NCBI GenBank assembly: GCA_037045355.1 | Contig: JBAOHO010000014.1 | Coordinates: 62,001-126,000, forward strand | Length of the DNA stretch: 64,000 bases | Source of the DNA: Candidatus Nanopelagicales bacterium | Lineage (GTDB): Bacteria; Actinomycetota; Actinomycetes; S36-B12; GCA-2699445 | Direction of reading: 5' to 3' | In this document: one piece after another, positions 8,926 to 17,538 of the stretch | Layout of the letters: each line of letters starts with the position of its first letter | Position numbering within the stretch: the stretch's first letter is position 1 | Made by a program: the position numbers and the translations under genes | The notes under the pieces: model-generated | The model's database searches: none | What the model saw: only the letters and a program-made list of their open reading frames with translations | Told to the model about the DNA's origin: nothing

Positions 8926-9966
8926 ATGGTTTCGACGTACAGCTTGGCCGTGATCCCCGGCGACGGAATCGGTGGCGAAGTGGTCACCGAAGCTCTGAAG
9001 GTTCTCGCAGCGGCCGGCAGCGCTGCCCAGGATTCCTTCACCACGACGCCGTACGACCTTGGGGCTCAGCGTTACCTGGCGACGGGTGAGACGTTGCCCG
9101 ACTCGGTGCTCGCCGAACTACGTGGGCACGACGCAATCCTGTTGGGCGCGGTCGGAGATCCGTCCGTGCCGCCTGGTGTGCTCGAACGCGGACTCCTGCT
9201 GCGGTTGCGCTTCGAGCTCGATCACCACGTGAATCTGCGCCCGGTTCGCTTGTTCCCCGGAGTCACCGGTCCGCTGGCAGGAGCAGGTCCGGACGACATC
9301 GACTTCGTAGTGTGCCGAGAGGGCACCGAGGGCCCCTACGCCGGTGCGGGGGGGAACCTTCGCCCAGGGACACCCCATGAGGTCGCGACGGAGGAGAGCC
9401 TCAATACCGCCTTCGGGGTCGAGCGGATCGTTCGCGACGCGTTCGCCCGGGCAGAGCGTCGGGACAAGAAGGTCACCCTTGTGCACAAGACCAACGTGCT
9501 CGTCCACGCCGGTGCCATGTGGCAACGCGTGTTCGACCTTGTTGCAGTGGAGCATCCCGACGTGTCGACCGACTACCTGCACGTGGATGCGGCGAGCATG
9601 TTCTTCCTGACCGACCCGGGTCGGTTCGACGTCGTTGTCACCGACAATCTGTTCGGCGACATCCTGACGGATATCGGAGCGGCCATCGCGGGAGGGATAG
9701 GTTTGGCAGCCAGCGGCAACCTGGACCCCAGCCGCACCAATCCCAGCATGTTCGAACCGGTGCACGGTTCCGCACCCGATATCGCCGGCCAAGGCAAAGC
9801 CGATCCCACGGCTGCCATCCTCAGTGCTGCCATGCTCCTGGACCACCTGGGTGAATACGGCGCCGCCCAACGGGTGGAGCAGGCCGTCGCTGCCGACCTG
9901 GCCGGACGGGGGGGAGCAGATCGATCGACGACGCAGATCGGCGACGCGATCGCTGCCCGGCTGTAG
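8926..9966 (+). CDS. leuB: 3-isopropylmalate dehydrogenase
   Basis: This 346-residue protein oxidatively decarboxylates 3-isopropylmalate with NAD in leucine synthesis. The start IPGDGIGGEV, the substrate loop (LLLRLRFELDHHVNLRPVRL), GTEGPYAG and the metal-binding NLFGDILTDIGAAI are all present. Further on are the NAD-binding MFEPVHGSAPDIAGQGKADP and the C-terminal dimer region. A TAGACT hexamer at 8914-8919 lies 6 nt before the ATG, which suggests a leaderless transcript. Confidence 0.96.
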   Translation: MVSTYSLAVIPGDGIGGEVVTEALKVLAAAGSAAQDSFTTTPYDLGAQRYLATGETLPDSVLAELRGHDAILLGAVGDPSVPPGVLERGLLLRLRFELDHHVNLRPVRLFPGVTGPLAGAGPDDIDFVVCREGTEGPYAGAGGNLRPGTPHEVATEESLNTAFGVERIVRDAFARAERRDKKVTLVHKTNVLVHAGAMWQRVFDLVAVEHPDVSTDYLHVDAASMFFLTDPGRFDVVVTDNLFGDILTDIGAAIAGGIGLAASGNLDPSRTNPSMFEPVHGSAPDIAGQGKADPTAAILSAAMLLDHLGEYGAAQRVEQAVAADLAGRGGADRSTTQIGDAIAARL

Positions 9967-9984
9967 GTGGCTTCCGCTCCCACG

Positions 9985-10440
9985 TCACCCGACGTCGGGG
10001 TCGTCGTCCTCGGCGGCAGCTGCGATCGCGGCCAGGTCGGCGGCCATCATGCGCCTCGTCGCCGGTTCGAACAGGCGACCGATGCTGGCGGCGAAAAGGC
10101 GGGCTACCAAGCTGCCGCCCTCGGCGCTGAAGCTCATGGTGATCCGGCAACCGGATTCAGTCTCGGCGACCGATACCACCGACTCGTACTTCATCCCGTG
10201 GTTGTGAGCCTGGGTGGTGTATTGCCGCCCGGGGTGGAAATCGGTGACGACCATCTCTTCGCTGGCTTGACGGCCGAACATGGTTCGGGTTTCTCGCCAA
10301 CGCGTGCCCAACCCGAACTCGTCACCGTCGTCGAGCCGTTCGATGTGATCGACCGCAGCCGCGCCTGCGAATCGATCCAGATCAGTCATCACTGCCCAGA
10401 CTGATGCCGCGTCGGCTGAGGATTGTTGGTGTACCTGCAC
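9985..10440 (-). CDS. SRPBCC (polyketide cyclase/START-like) family protein
   Basis: This 151-residue protein starts at GTG 10440. Its layout matches small SRPBCC proteins: an N-terminal strand MQVHQQSSADAASVWAVMTDL, a central FGLGTRWRETRTMFGRQASEEMVV hairpin, and a long C-terminal amphipathic helix. These form a helix-grip fold with a hydrophobic pocket. The ligand is unknown. The secreted-protein gene upstream on the same strand ends 12 nt before it starts, so the two probably form a pair. Confidence 0.75.
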   Translation of the reverse strand: MQVHQQSSADAASVWAVMTDLDRFAGAAAVDHIERLDDGDEFGLGTRWRETRTMFGRQASEEMVVTDFHPGRQYTTQAHNHGMKYESVVSVAETESGCRITMSFSAEGGSLVARLFAASIGRLFEPATRRMMAADLAAIAAAAEDDDPDVG

Positions 10441-10452
10441 TTGGACAACCCG

Positions 10453-10968
10453 CTACCTGGGCAGCCGCAAAGGGCCTCGCGACAACTCGAACGACCGCGT
10501 TCCGTAGCACTGAGATCGCCACAGCCCACCCTCGGGATCGTCGACCGTGTAGTCGGCGGACACTTCCGCGCTGGCCAGCACACGCCCGCTGCGCCGGAAC
10601 GTCACTCCCACCGTGATCTCCGCATCAGGGATGAGGCTGGAGTCGACCGCCTGGTGCCAACTCAAGGTGCGACTGCCGTTGCGGGGAACACGCTCCTTGC
10701 GCAACGGATCACTGCTGGTCGGTCCGTAGGCGACGTCCTGCTGGGTTCCGTCGCTGTGGCGGCAGGTCACCGTGATCGCGAACCGCGGATTGATGATGCG
10801 TCGGTCGCGGACTTTCATCAAGAACATGTCGGGGTCGTCGACGTCGACGAAGCCATAGCGACCGTTCGCCACCGGGACCTGCTCCGCACCCGGCGTGGCG
10901 TGGGCCGGGAGTGCCACGAACGCAGTGGCGGCGATGAGTCCAGCGGCCAGGGCAGTGGTGCGAGCCAT
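10453..10968 (-). CDS. Secreted protein of unknown function
   Basis: This 171-residue protein starts at ATG 10968. It has a clear Sec signal peptide (MARTTALAAGLIAATAFVAL, cleavage near AHA-TPG). The mature part has ITVTCRHSDGT, a DAEITVGVTFRRSGRVLASAEV strand pair and a late Cys in SQCYGTRSFEL, so one disulfide is possible. I recognise no family. A TACCCT hexamer 6 nt before the ATG suggests a leaderless start. It is divergent from ilvE and directly upstream of the SRPBCC gene. Confidence 0.7.
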   Translation of the reverse strand: MARTTALAAGLIAATAFVALPAHATPGAEQVPVANGRYGFVDVDDPDMFLMKVRDRRIINPRFAITVTCRHSDGTQQDVAYGPTSSDPLRKERVPRNGSRTLSWHQAVDSSLIPDAEITVGVTFRRSGRVLASAEVSADYTVDDPEGGLWRSQCYGTRSFELSRGPLRLPR

Positions 10969-11112
10969 GCTGGCAGGGTAGTACTGGAACTCAGCGGATT
11001 CGCGGGTGGTGACTGCGGGTTCAATCGACCGGCGGCACCCGTTTCCGCCCATGACCCGCAATCCGTCACAATGACGAGATCGTGCCCTGCACGAGACCGA
11101 TGAGGAGACGCC

Positions 11113-12219
11113 ATGACCGCCACCGGGCCGGAACAGTTCCCGCTGCGCGCCAATCCGGCCCCCCTGCCCGCGAACGAGCGGGAGATGATCCTGCAAGACC
11201 CCGGGTTCGGGAACGTGTTCACCGATCACATGGCGCAGGTCCGCTGGATCGCCGAACGGGGGTGGCACGACGCTGCGATCGTTCCCTACGGACCGCTCAC
11301 GTTGGATCCGGCGACCAACAGCCTGCACTACGGTCAGAGCGTCTTCGAAGGCCTCAAGGCCTACCGTCACGCTGACGGCGGCATCTACACCTTCCGCCCC
11401 GAGGCGAACGCCGCTCGATTCCAGCGTTCCGCTCGTCGGCTCGCCATGGCTGAACTCCCCGAGGAGCTCTTCTTGCAGTCGATCCGGGAGCTGCTGCGTC
11501 AGGACCGTGATTGGGTGCCACACGATCCTGAGAAGTCGTTGTACCTGCGACCTTTCGAGTTTTCGACCGAGGTGGGCCTCGGTGTGCGTCCCGCCGACGA
11601 GTACTTGTATCTGTTGATCGCCTCACCCGCGGGGGCTTACTTCAAAGGTGGCCTGCAACCGGTCACGGTGTGGCTGACCGAGCACTACACCCGGGCCGCA
11701 CCCGGAGGCACGGGCGAAGCCAAGTGCGCCGGCAACTACGCGGCATCGCTGCTCGCGCAAGCTGAGGCCATCGAACACGGCTGTGACCAGGTGGTCTGGC
11801 TCGATGCGAACGAGCACCGTTGGATCGAGGAGATGGGTGGGATGAACCTGTACTTCGTGTACGGGGCCGGAGCCGATGCCCGGTTGGTGACCCCGGAGCT
11901 CACGGGCAGCCTTCTGCCCGGCATCACCCGGGACTCACTGCTGACGTTGGCCCGCGATCTCGGCCATCCGGCTGATGAGGGTCGGATCAGCGTCGAGGAC
12001 TGGCGCAAGGGCTGCGAGAGCGGCGAGATCAGCGAGGTCTTCGCGTGTGGGACGGCCGCCGTGATCACCCCAGTGGGACATGTGAAGGCCCGCAGTGGTG
12101 AGTGGACCGTCGCCGACGGTGCAGCGGGTCCGATCACTCAGCGCCTGCGCACGGCGCTACTCGAGATTCAGACGGGGCAGGCCCCGGACCGACACGGTTG
12201 GTTGACGCAAGTTGCGTGA
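11113..12219 (+). CDS. ilvE: Branched-chain amino acid aminotransferase
   Basis: This 368-residue fold-type IV PLP enzyme carries out the last step of Leu/Ile/Val synthesis using glutamate. It has a GAGGAG ribosome site 7 nt before the ATG. Visible elements are LHYGQSVFEGLKAYRHADG, RPFEFSTEVGLGV, the PLP lysine in GEAKCAGNYAASL (about residue 204), EEMGGMNLYFVY, LPGITRDSLLTLA and FACGTAAVITPVG. It is followed by the cimA leader and attenuator, consistent with one isoleucine/leucine synthesis cluster. Confidence 0.96.
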   Translation: MTATGPEQFPLRANPAPLPANEREMILQDPGFGNVFTDHMAQVRWIAERGWHDAAIVPYGPLTLDPATNSLHYGQSVFEGLKAYRHADGGIYTFRPEANAARFQRSARRLAMAELPEELFLQSIRELLRQDRDWVPHDPEKSLYLRPFEFSTEVGLGVRPADEYLYLLIASPAGAYFKGGLQPVTVWLTEHYTRAAPGGTGEAKCAGNYAASLLAQAEAIEHGCDQVVWLDANEHRWIEEMGGMNLYFVYGAGADARLVTPELTGSLLPGITRDSLLTLARDLGHPADEGRISVEDWRKGCESGEISEVFACGTAAVITPVGHVKARSGEWTVADGAAGPITQRLRTALLEIQTGQAPDRHGWLTQVA

Positions 12220-12230
12220 ATGCCCGGCGT

Positions 12231-12260
12231 TTGCGAGTACGGCGGCCACGGTGTCACCAT
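12231..12260 (+). promoter_or_regulatory. Putative promoter of the cimA leader transcript
   Basis: TTGCGA at 12231-12236 and CACCAT at 12255-12260 are separated by 18 nt, and the GTG of the leader peptide follows 6 nt later. CANNAT-type -10 hexamers at the same spacing precede nadA and ctaE (both CAGAAT). This is inferred from pattern only. Confidence 0.35.
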
Positions 12261-12266
12261 GGGGTC

Positions 12267-12293
12267 GTGACCTCGGTCCTCATCATTAGTTAG
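12267..12293 (+). CDS. cimA leader peptide (MTSVLIIS)
   Basis: This is an 8-codon ORF, GTG start and TAG stop. It encodes Val-Leu-Ile-Ile in a row (codons 4-7), immediately before a hairpin and a strong intrinsic terminator upstream of citramalate synthase. The residues match the end products of the pathway, as in classic ilv leaders. No good ribosome site is visible other than GGGG just upstream, so translation from a leaderless GTG is possible. Confidence 0.65.
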   Translation: MTSVLIIS

Positions 12294-12349
12294 CGCGCGA
12301 CGGTACTCCCGCCGCGCGAACCCCCTACGCCCCGGGCGAGGGGGTTTTT
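12294..12349 (+). terminator. Attenuator: hairpin plus Rho-independent terminator before cimA
   Basis: The first stem pairs 12294-12303 (cgcgcgacgg) with 12309-12318 (ccgccgcgcg) with one mismatch. The second, starting at 12319, is aaccccct-a-cgccc with gggcgagggggtt, followed by a T-run (ttttt) at 12345-12349. The second is a textbook intrinsic terminator. It lies 34 nt before the cimA ATG and directly after a Val-Leu-Ile-Ile leader, so regulated readthrough is more likely than a plain ilvE terminator, though that remains possible. Confidence 0.75.
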
Positions 12350-12382
12350 CGTTGGACCGGCACGCAACGAGAAGGGCGCATC

Positions 12383-14008
12383 ATGAGCAACGGACCGGCA
12401 GACACGAGTCTGCCGAACGACAGTTTCCACGTCTTCGACACGACATTGCGCGATGGTGCCCAGCGCGAGGGCATTTCGTACTCCGTTGCCGACAAGTTGG
12501 CCGTTGCCCGTCTGCTCGATGACTACGGCGTGGGATTCATCGAGGGTGGCTGGCCCGGTGCCATGCCCAAGGACACCGAGTTCTTCGCCCAGGCCCGTGA
12601 CGACCTGAAGCTGCGGCACGCGCAGTTGGTCGCGTTCGGCGCCACCCGTCACGCCGGAGTCAAGGCGCACGAGGACAAGCAGGTCCTGGCGTTGCGGGAC
12701 TCCGGGGCGCCGGTCGTCACCTTGGTCGCCAAGTCCGATGTGCGGCATGTGGAGCAGGCGTTGCGAACCACGAACGAAGAGAACCTCGCCATGGTGGCCG
12801 ACACGGTGCGGTTCCTGGTCGGCGAAGGGCGGCGGGTCTTCGTGGACTGTGAGCACTTCTTCGACGGCTACGCACACGACTCTGACTACGGGGTGCAACT
12901 GCTGATCACGGCCGCTGAGGCGGGCGCATCCGTCGGCGTGCTGTGTGACACCAATGGCGGGATGCTCCCGAGCGGTATCCACCGCATCGTGACTGATGTC
13001 GCCGAGCGCAGCGGAGTGCGCCTCGGGATCCACTGCCAGGACGACACCGGGTGTGCCGTCGCGAACACGATCGCCGCAGTCGAAGCCGGCGCCACCCATG
13101 TGCAGGGAACGGCCAACGGCTACGGCGAGCGGACCGGCAACGCGGATATCTTCGCCGTCGTGGCCAACCTCGAGTTGAAACTCGGGATGCAGGTCCTGCC
13201 CCCGGGAAACCTGACCGAGACCGTTCGCATCTCCCATGCGATCGCCGAGATCGCCAACCTGCTGCCTGACACTCATCAGCCCTACGCGGGTAGCTCGTCG
13301 TTCGCCCACAAGGCCGGACTGCATGCCAGCGCTCTGAAGGTGTCGTCCGAGCTGTACAACCACATCGACCCCTCCGTGGTGGGCAACGACATGAGAATCC
13401 TCGTCACGGAGATGGCCGGGCGGGCCTCAGTCGAGTTGAAGAGCAAGGAACTCGGTCTGGACCTGACGGGCAACAAGGAGGCCGTCACGCACCTGGTTGA
13501 CCGGGTCAAGGACATGGAAGCGCAAGGGTGGTCGTTCGAGGCAGCCGATGCGTCGTTCGAACTCATGATTCGTGACGAGACGGGGGAGCAACCGCCTTCG
13601 GTGTATGAGTTGGAGTCGTGGCGCACACTCGTGGAGCGCCAGGCTGATGGGACCGTTGTCAGTGAGGCCACGGTCAAGGTCATCGTTGAAGGTGAGCGGG
13701 TCATCTCCACTGCTGAGGGCAACGGTCCCGTCAACGCCCTCGATCGGGCCCTGCGCGAGGCGTTGATGGAAGCGCATCCGGAGATCGACCGGCTCGAGCT
13801 TGTCGACTACAAGGTCAGGATCCTGGAGGGGGTCAAGGGGACGCAGGCGGTGACCCGTGTGCTCGTCAGCACGTCAGACGGAACTGCTGACTGGCAGACG
13901 GTAGGGGTGCACGAGAACGTCATCGAGGCGTCGTGGCTCGCGCTCGACGATGCCATCCGGTACTCGTTCACGCGTGGCCTGGAAGCCGACTTCACGTCCA
14001 TCAGCTAG
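12383..14008 (+). CDS. cimA: Citramalate synthase
   Basis: This 541-residue enzyme is an HMGL-like condensing enzyme of the CimA/LeuA superfamily. It has VFDTTLRDGAQREGISYSV at the N-terminus, GGWPGAMPKDTEFF, FVDCEHFFDGY, CDTNGGMLPSG, GIHCQDDTGCAVANT and VQGTANGYGERTGNADI. A LeuA-type regulatory domain fills the last 130 residues. GWPG and HFFDGY are typical of CimA rather than LeuA. It makes (R)-citramalate from pyruvate and acetyl-CoA for threonine-independent isoleucine synthesis. A separate leuA at 4723-6450 supports this reading. AGAAGGG precedes the ATG. Confidence 0.93.
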   Translation: MSNGPADTSLPNDSFHVFDTTLRDGAQREGISYSVADKLAVARLLDDYGVGFIEGGWPGAMPKDTEFFAQARDDLKLRHAQLVAFGATRHAGVKAHEDKQVLALRDSGAPVVTLVAKSDVRHVEQALRTTNEENLAMVADTVRFLVGEGRRVFVDCEHFFDGYAHDSDYGVQLLITAAEAGASVGVLCDTNGGMLPSGIHRIVTDVAERSGVRLGIHCQDDTGCAVANTIAAVEAGATHVQGTANGYGERTGNADIFAVVANLELKLGMQVLPPGNLTETVRISHAIAEIANLLPDTHQPYAGSSSFAHKAGLHASALKVSSELYNHIDPSVVGNDMRILVTEMAGRASVELKSKELGLDLTGNKEAVTHLVDRVKDMEAQGWSFEAADASFELMIRDETGEQPPSVYELESWRTLVERQADGTVVSEATVKVIVEGERVISTAEGNGPVNALDRALREALMEAHPEIDRLELVDYKVRILEGVKGTQAVTRVLVSTSDGTADWQTVGVHENVIEASWLALDDAIRYSFTRGLEADFTSIS

Positions 14009-14013
14009 CGTCC

Positions 14014-14947
14014 GTGCAGAGCCGCAGCTGGTTGTTCAGCTACTTGGCGTTGGCCGTCATCTGGGGACTGAGTTTCGCCCTCATCAAGCAGGCGCTCGCC
14101 GCCATGACCCCGCTGCAGGTCACGACGGCCCGCATGGGGCTGGGGGCGCTGACGGTGTGCGTCTTCCTGCTCGTGGCCCGTCGGTTCCCGCGGCCCAACG
14201 CCCGCGAATGGCGCAACCTGTTCGTCCTCGGCGTCGTGGGCCTCGGGCTGCCGTTCGCTCTGATCGCGTTCGCGGAAACCCGGATCACATCGATCCTGGC
14301 TGGGCTGTTGAACTCCTCCGTCCCGTTGTTCGCTGCGATCTTCGTGGCGCTGCTGATTCCGGCTGAGCGTCCCGACCGCACCCAGGTCGTAGGACTGCTC
14401 GTCGGCTTCGCCGGCATCGGAGTGCTCTGTGGGGGTGTGGAACATCTCGACATCCGGCATCGACCTCGTCGGCGTGACCGCGATGATCTTGTCGGGCCTG
14501 TGCTACGGCTTCGGAACTGCGTTCGGGCGTGTCTCGATGGCGAACTCCGACCTCGCCGGTACCCAGTTGACTGCCATGCAGTTACTCACCGGTACCGGAA
14601 TCGTGGCACTCCTGCTCATCGTCGATCCGGGCGTGCCACCGGCAGCTCCGACCCTGGTGACCACCGCGTCGATCCTGGCCCTCGGAATCTTCGGGACCGG
14701 GGTCGCGATGGCGTTGTTCTGGGGTGTCCTGCGGCAGGCGGGGGCGACGGTCGCGGCAACGGTGACCTACGTCATCCCTTTGGTGTCGACCACTGTGGGT
14801 GCGGTGCTGCTCGCGGAGCCGTTGTCCTGGAACCAGGTGGTCGGCGGACTCATCGTCGTCGGGGGAATCGCCCTGACTCAATGGTCACAACTGACCGGTC
14901 GTGGAGTGATGGCACTGTCCCGGTCGGGGCCGGTTGTCGATGAGTAG
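14014..14947 (+). pseudogene. DMT/EamA-family transporter, frameshifted near 14432
   Basis: It starts at GTG 14014, 5 nt after cimA. The first half (YLALAVIWGLSFALIKQAL to VGLLVGFAGIGVLC) and the second half (GVWNISTSGIDLVGVTAMIL to VGGLIVVGGIAL) are the two EamA repeats of a ten-helix metabolite exporter. They lie in different frames. The junction is the G5 run at 14430-14434. One G fewer gives LCGVWNIS and a continuous product of about 310 residues, the usual length. Placement after cimA would fit an amino-acid or intermediate exporter, but the substrate is unknown. Confidence 0.8.
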
Positions 14948-14956
14948 CCTGAGCCG

Positions 14957-14989
14957 ATGAGTGCGTGTTCCGCGAGGTTGCCGCGATGA
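14957..14989 (+). CDS. Possible leaderless upstream ORF (MSACSARLPR)
   Basis: TAGCCT at 14945-14950 is followed 6 nt later by an ATG opening a 10-codon ORF. Its stop overlaps the ATG of the channel gene at 14986 (ATGA). The promoter spacing matches other leaderless starts here. The ORF could couple translation of the channel, or simply be chance. Confidence 0.35.
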   Translation: MSACSARLPR

Positions 14990-15750
14990 GCGGCGGACAG
15001 GGGATGTTGCCGCACATCTCCGAGCCTGCGCAGGTGTTCGATGACACCTCGCGCTATCTGGATCGCTTCGGCTGGCTGTTGACCCTCGTGTGCGGCACCA
15101 TCGTGGTGGCTTCCCTCGTGCACGTTCCTCACGAGCAGGGTGGTATCGAGAACTACGGGGCAATGCTGCTCGCCGCAGTGGGCTACCTCGCGCTCTTGTT
15201 GGCCATCCACGCTTGCGGGGTGACCCGGAGGTATCGCCGGATCGCCGAGGCGGTCATCACGGTGCTGGTCCTCGTTCAGGTTGGGGGTGGGGTCTACGCG
15301 ATCGTCCAAGGCGACCAGGTCGCAGTGGATGTGCGGTTCCCGCCAGTCGGGGCGCTGCTGTTCTCGCTCCTGTCGCTGGGGCTGGTGATCCGGCGGCTGC
15401 TCAACCATCGAGATGTCACCGCAGCGACCCTGATGGGCGCCATCACTGCGTACATGCTGATTCCGCTGACGTTCTTCAACCTCTATCTGACCATCGACTC
15501 GCTCTCGCCGGGACCGTTCTTCGCGAAGCCCGAGCCGTCGTCGCAGTTCATGTTCTTCTCGCTTACAGCGGTGTCGACGTTGGGCAGTCCGCTGGAACCG
15601 AGCAGCGATCTGGGCCGCCTTCTGGTCGCGGGTGAGGCGATCGTCGGACAGTTGTACCTGGTCGTGTTCGTCGCCATGATCGTCGGACTCATGGCGAGCC
15701 GGTGGAAGGGGCGAGCCGCCTCTGACGACGGCGAGGCAGAGCCCTCCTGA
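14986..15750 (+). CDS. Membrane protein, ion-channel (2TM pore) family with atypical filter
   Basis: This protein is 254 residues from ATG 14986; a GTG at 14965 would add 7. Four or five membrane helices come first (WLLTLVCGTIVVASLVHV, YGAMLLAAVGYLALLLAI, RIAEAVITVLVLVQVGG, LLFSLLSLGLVI). Then comes a P-loop module: an outer helix (AYMLIPLTFFNLYLTIDSL), pore helix FMFFSLTAVSTLGSPLEPSS and inner helix EAIVGQLYLVVFVAMIVGLM. The potassium filter TVGYGD is replaced by STLGSP. It is probably an ion channel with altered or lost selectivity. Confidence 0.75.
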   Translation: MSGGQGMLPHISEPAQVFDDTSRYLDRFGWLLTLVCGTIVVASLVHVPHEQGGIENYGAMLLAAVGYLALLLAIHACGVTRRYRRIAEAVITVLVLVQVGGGVYAIVQGDQVAVDVRFPPVGALLFSLLSLGLVIRRLLNHRDVTAATLMGAITAYMLIPLTFFNLYLTIDSLSPGPFFAKPEPSSQFMFFSLTAVSTLGSPLEPSSDLGRLLVAGEAIVGQLYLVVFVAMIVGLMASRWKGRAASDDGEAEPS

Positions 15751-15751
15751 G

Positions 15752-16720
15752 TCAGATCATCCCCTCGGACCTCAGCCAGGCCGCAACCCGCCGCATCCCC
15801 TCATCGAGGTCGACGGCCGGCTCGTATCCCAGCACCTCACGGGCCTTGTCGATGGAGTAGGTACCCCGGCGCAGGAGCATCCCGAGGCTGGCGTGCCCCA
15901 GCTCGCTCTCGCGACCCAGAGCCCGCGTAGCGCTCCCCACCGACAACGCCAGCGATCGCGCCAGTGGCGTAGGCAGTGAATACACTCGCCCTCCGACGAG
16001 ATCCGCGAGACGACTGAAGTACTCCCAGCACGAGACGCCGACTCCGTCGGTGAGGGTGAAGATCTGCCCACGGGCGGCCCGGGTCGCCAGGACGAGTTCG
16101 ACGCCATCGACAAGGTTGTCGATGTAGGTGGGCGAGAAGATTCCGCGCCCCCCGTCGGGCAGGATCGCCTGGTGGCTGCGGATCAGTTGGAGGGGGATCA
16201 GCACCCACGGGCGGGAACCGGGTCCGTACACATCACCGGGACGCACGATGGTGCAGTCGATCTCACCGGCAGCGTGGGCCGCCAGAACCACAGCTTCACC
16301 GTTGATCTTGGTGTCGGCGTAACTGTGGCCGGTCAGATGTGGTGGGTGCTGCTCGGTGACCTGGTCGGGGAAGTCCTCACCGAAAGCGGCGATCGAAGAC
16401 ACATGAACGAAGTGATCGACCCCGGCTTGTGTGGCCACCGTCATCACGTTGCGGGTCGCCAGGACATTCACCTGCCAGGCCTCCTCGAGTGGAGCAACGT
16501 TGGACACGACCGCCGCGGTGTGGATCACGGCGTCCACGCCTTCGAGCAGATGGGCCCACCGCCATGGGTCCAAGGTGTCCCCGAGTGTCGTTCCACGACT
16601 GGGATCTGCCACGAGGTCGACCCCGCGAACGGTCACCCCAGAGGCTGTGAGGCGGTCGTGCAGGTGGCGCCCGATGAACCCGCCGGCGCCGGTGATCAGG
16701 ACGGTGCGAGGCAGTGACAT
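15752..16720 (-). CDS. NAD(P)-dependent epimerase/3-beta-HSD-like extended SDR
   Basis: This 322-residue protein has an N-terminal TGAGGFIG nucleotide-binding motif (about residues 10-17), HTAAVVSN, HVSSIAAFG, the catalytic YADTK (YxxxK) and VRPGDVYGPG. All are typical of extended short-chain dehydrogenases acting on nucleotide sugars or sterol-like substrates. The substrate is undetermined. On the minus strand a TACGTT hexamer (16727-16732) lies 6 nt before the ATG, so the transcript is probably leaderless and shares a divergent promoter region with the FAH gene. It ends 1 nt from the channel stop, tail to tail. Confidence 0.88.
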   Translation of the reverse strand: MSLPRTVLITGAGGFIGRHLHDRLTASGVTVRGVDLVADPSRGTTLGDTLDPWRWAHLLEGVDAVIHTAAVVSNVAPLEEAWQVNVLATRNVMTVATQAGVDHFVHVSSIAAFGEDFPDQVTEQHPPHLTGHSYADTKINGEAVVLAAHAAGEIDCTIVRPGDVYGPGSRPWVLIPLQLIRSHQAILPDGGRGIFSPTYIDNLVDGVELVLATRAARGQIFTLTDGVGVSCWEYFSRLADLVGGRVYSLPTPLARSLALSVGSATRALGRESELGHASLGMLLRRGTYSIDKAREVLGYEPAVDLDEGMRRVAAWLRSEGMI

Positions 16721-16726
16721 GTGGTC

Positions 16727-16749
16727 AACGTACCGGCGGTCGGTAGGCT
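16727..16749. promoter_or_regulatory. Divergent leaderless promoter pair
   Basis: TACGTT on the minus strand (16727-16732) is 6 nt from the SDR start. TAGGCT on the plus strand (16744-16749) is 6 nt from the GTG of the FAH gene. The two -10 boxes are 11 nt apart, so initiation at one could interfere with the other. Confidence 0.5.
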
Positions 16750-16755
16750 CGCGGG

Positions 16756-17538
16756 GTGCGCATCGCCCGGTTCTCCCTGCCCGACGACACCATGGTGTTC
16801 GCCGCCATCGAAGGTGACGGAGTCACCGAACCCGAGATGGTGCGTCCCATGCGTGGCCACCCTTTCGGTGAACCGGACCTCGTCGATGGAACTGTCCCGC
16901 TGGCCGGACTCAGGATGCTGCCACCGGTTCTTCCGTCCAAGATCGTGGCAATCGGCAAGAACTACCGCGGTCATGCGGCCGAGATGGGGTCGGACCTTCC
17001 GGCCTCACCCTTGATGTTCCTCAAGCCCAACACCACGGTCATCGGACCGGGGGGGACGATCAGGATCCCCGAACAGTCCGAGCGCGTCGACTTCGAGGCT
17101 GAGTTGGCCGTCGTCATCGGCAAGCTGTGCCGACACGTGTCAGTGGACGATGCGGACCAAGTGGTCCTGGGGTACACGTGCGCGAACGATGTCACCGCTC
17201 GGGACCTCCAGGTACGGGACGGGCAATGGACCCGGGCCAAGGGCTTCGACACGTTCTGCCCCCTGGGTCCGTGGATCCAGACGGACCCCCTGCCGGATTC
17301 TGCAGTCGTCCAGTGCGAGGTGAACGGCGACGTCCGCCAGCAGGCTCCACTGACCGACATGGTGTTCGACGTGCGGCACCTGATCGCGCACATCACCAGC
17401 GTGATGACGCTGCTTCCCGGGGACGTGATCCTGACCGGTACCCCGGCCGGGATCGGGCCACTGGCCGACGGCGATCATGTGAAGGTGACGATCGACGGGA
17501 TTGGATCGCTGAACAACGAGGTGGTTCTCGGTGACTGA
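16756..17538 (+). CDS. Fumarylacetoacetate hydrolase (FAH) family protein
   Basis: This 260-residue protein starts at GTG 16756. It has the FAH/HpcE catalytic core: IVAIGKNYRGHAAEMGS, the metal-ligand FEAELAVVIGK, YTCANDVTARDLQ, FDTFCPLGPWI and LTGTPAGIGPL. Members are Mg-dependent hydrolases or decarboxylases and tautomerases of beta-diketo acids such as oxaloacetate or acylpyruvates. The next gene, gltX, starts 8 nt inside this one. This FAH-gltX coupling is common in actinobacteria. Confidence 0.92.
   Translation: MRIARFSLPDDTMVFAAIEGDGVTEPEMVRPMRGHPFGEPDLVDGTVPLAGLRMLPPVLPSKIVAIGKNYRGHAAEMGSDLPASPLMFLKPNTTVIGPGGTIRIPEQSERVDFEAELAVVIGKLCRHVSVDDADQVVLGYTCANDVTARDLQVRDGQWTRAKGFDTFCPLGPWIQTDPLPDSAVVQCEVNGDVRQQAPLTDMVFDVRHLIAHITSVMTLLPGDVILTGTPAGIGPLADGDHVKVTIDGIGSLNNEVVLGD

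Noticed and set aside
12290..13363. 357-codon minus-strand ORF opposite cimA
   Set aside because: It is a shadow of cimA, with low-complexity sequence and no family resemblance.
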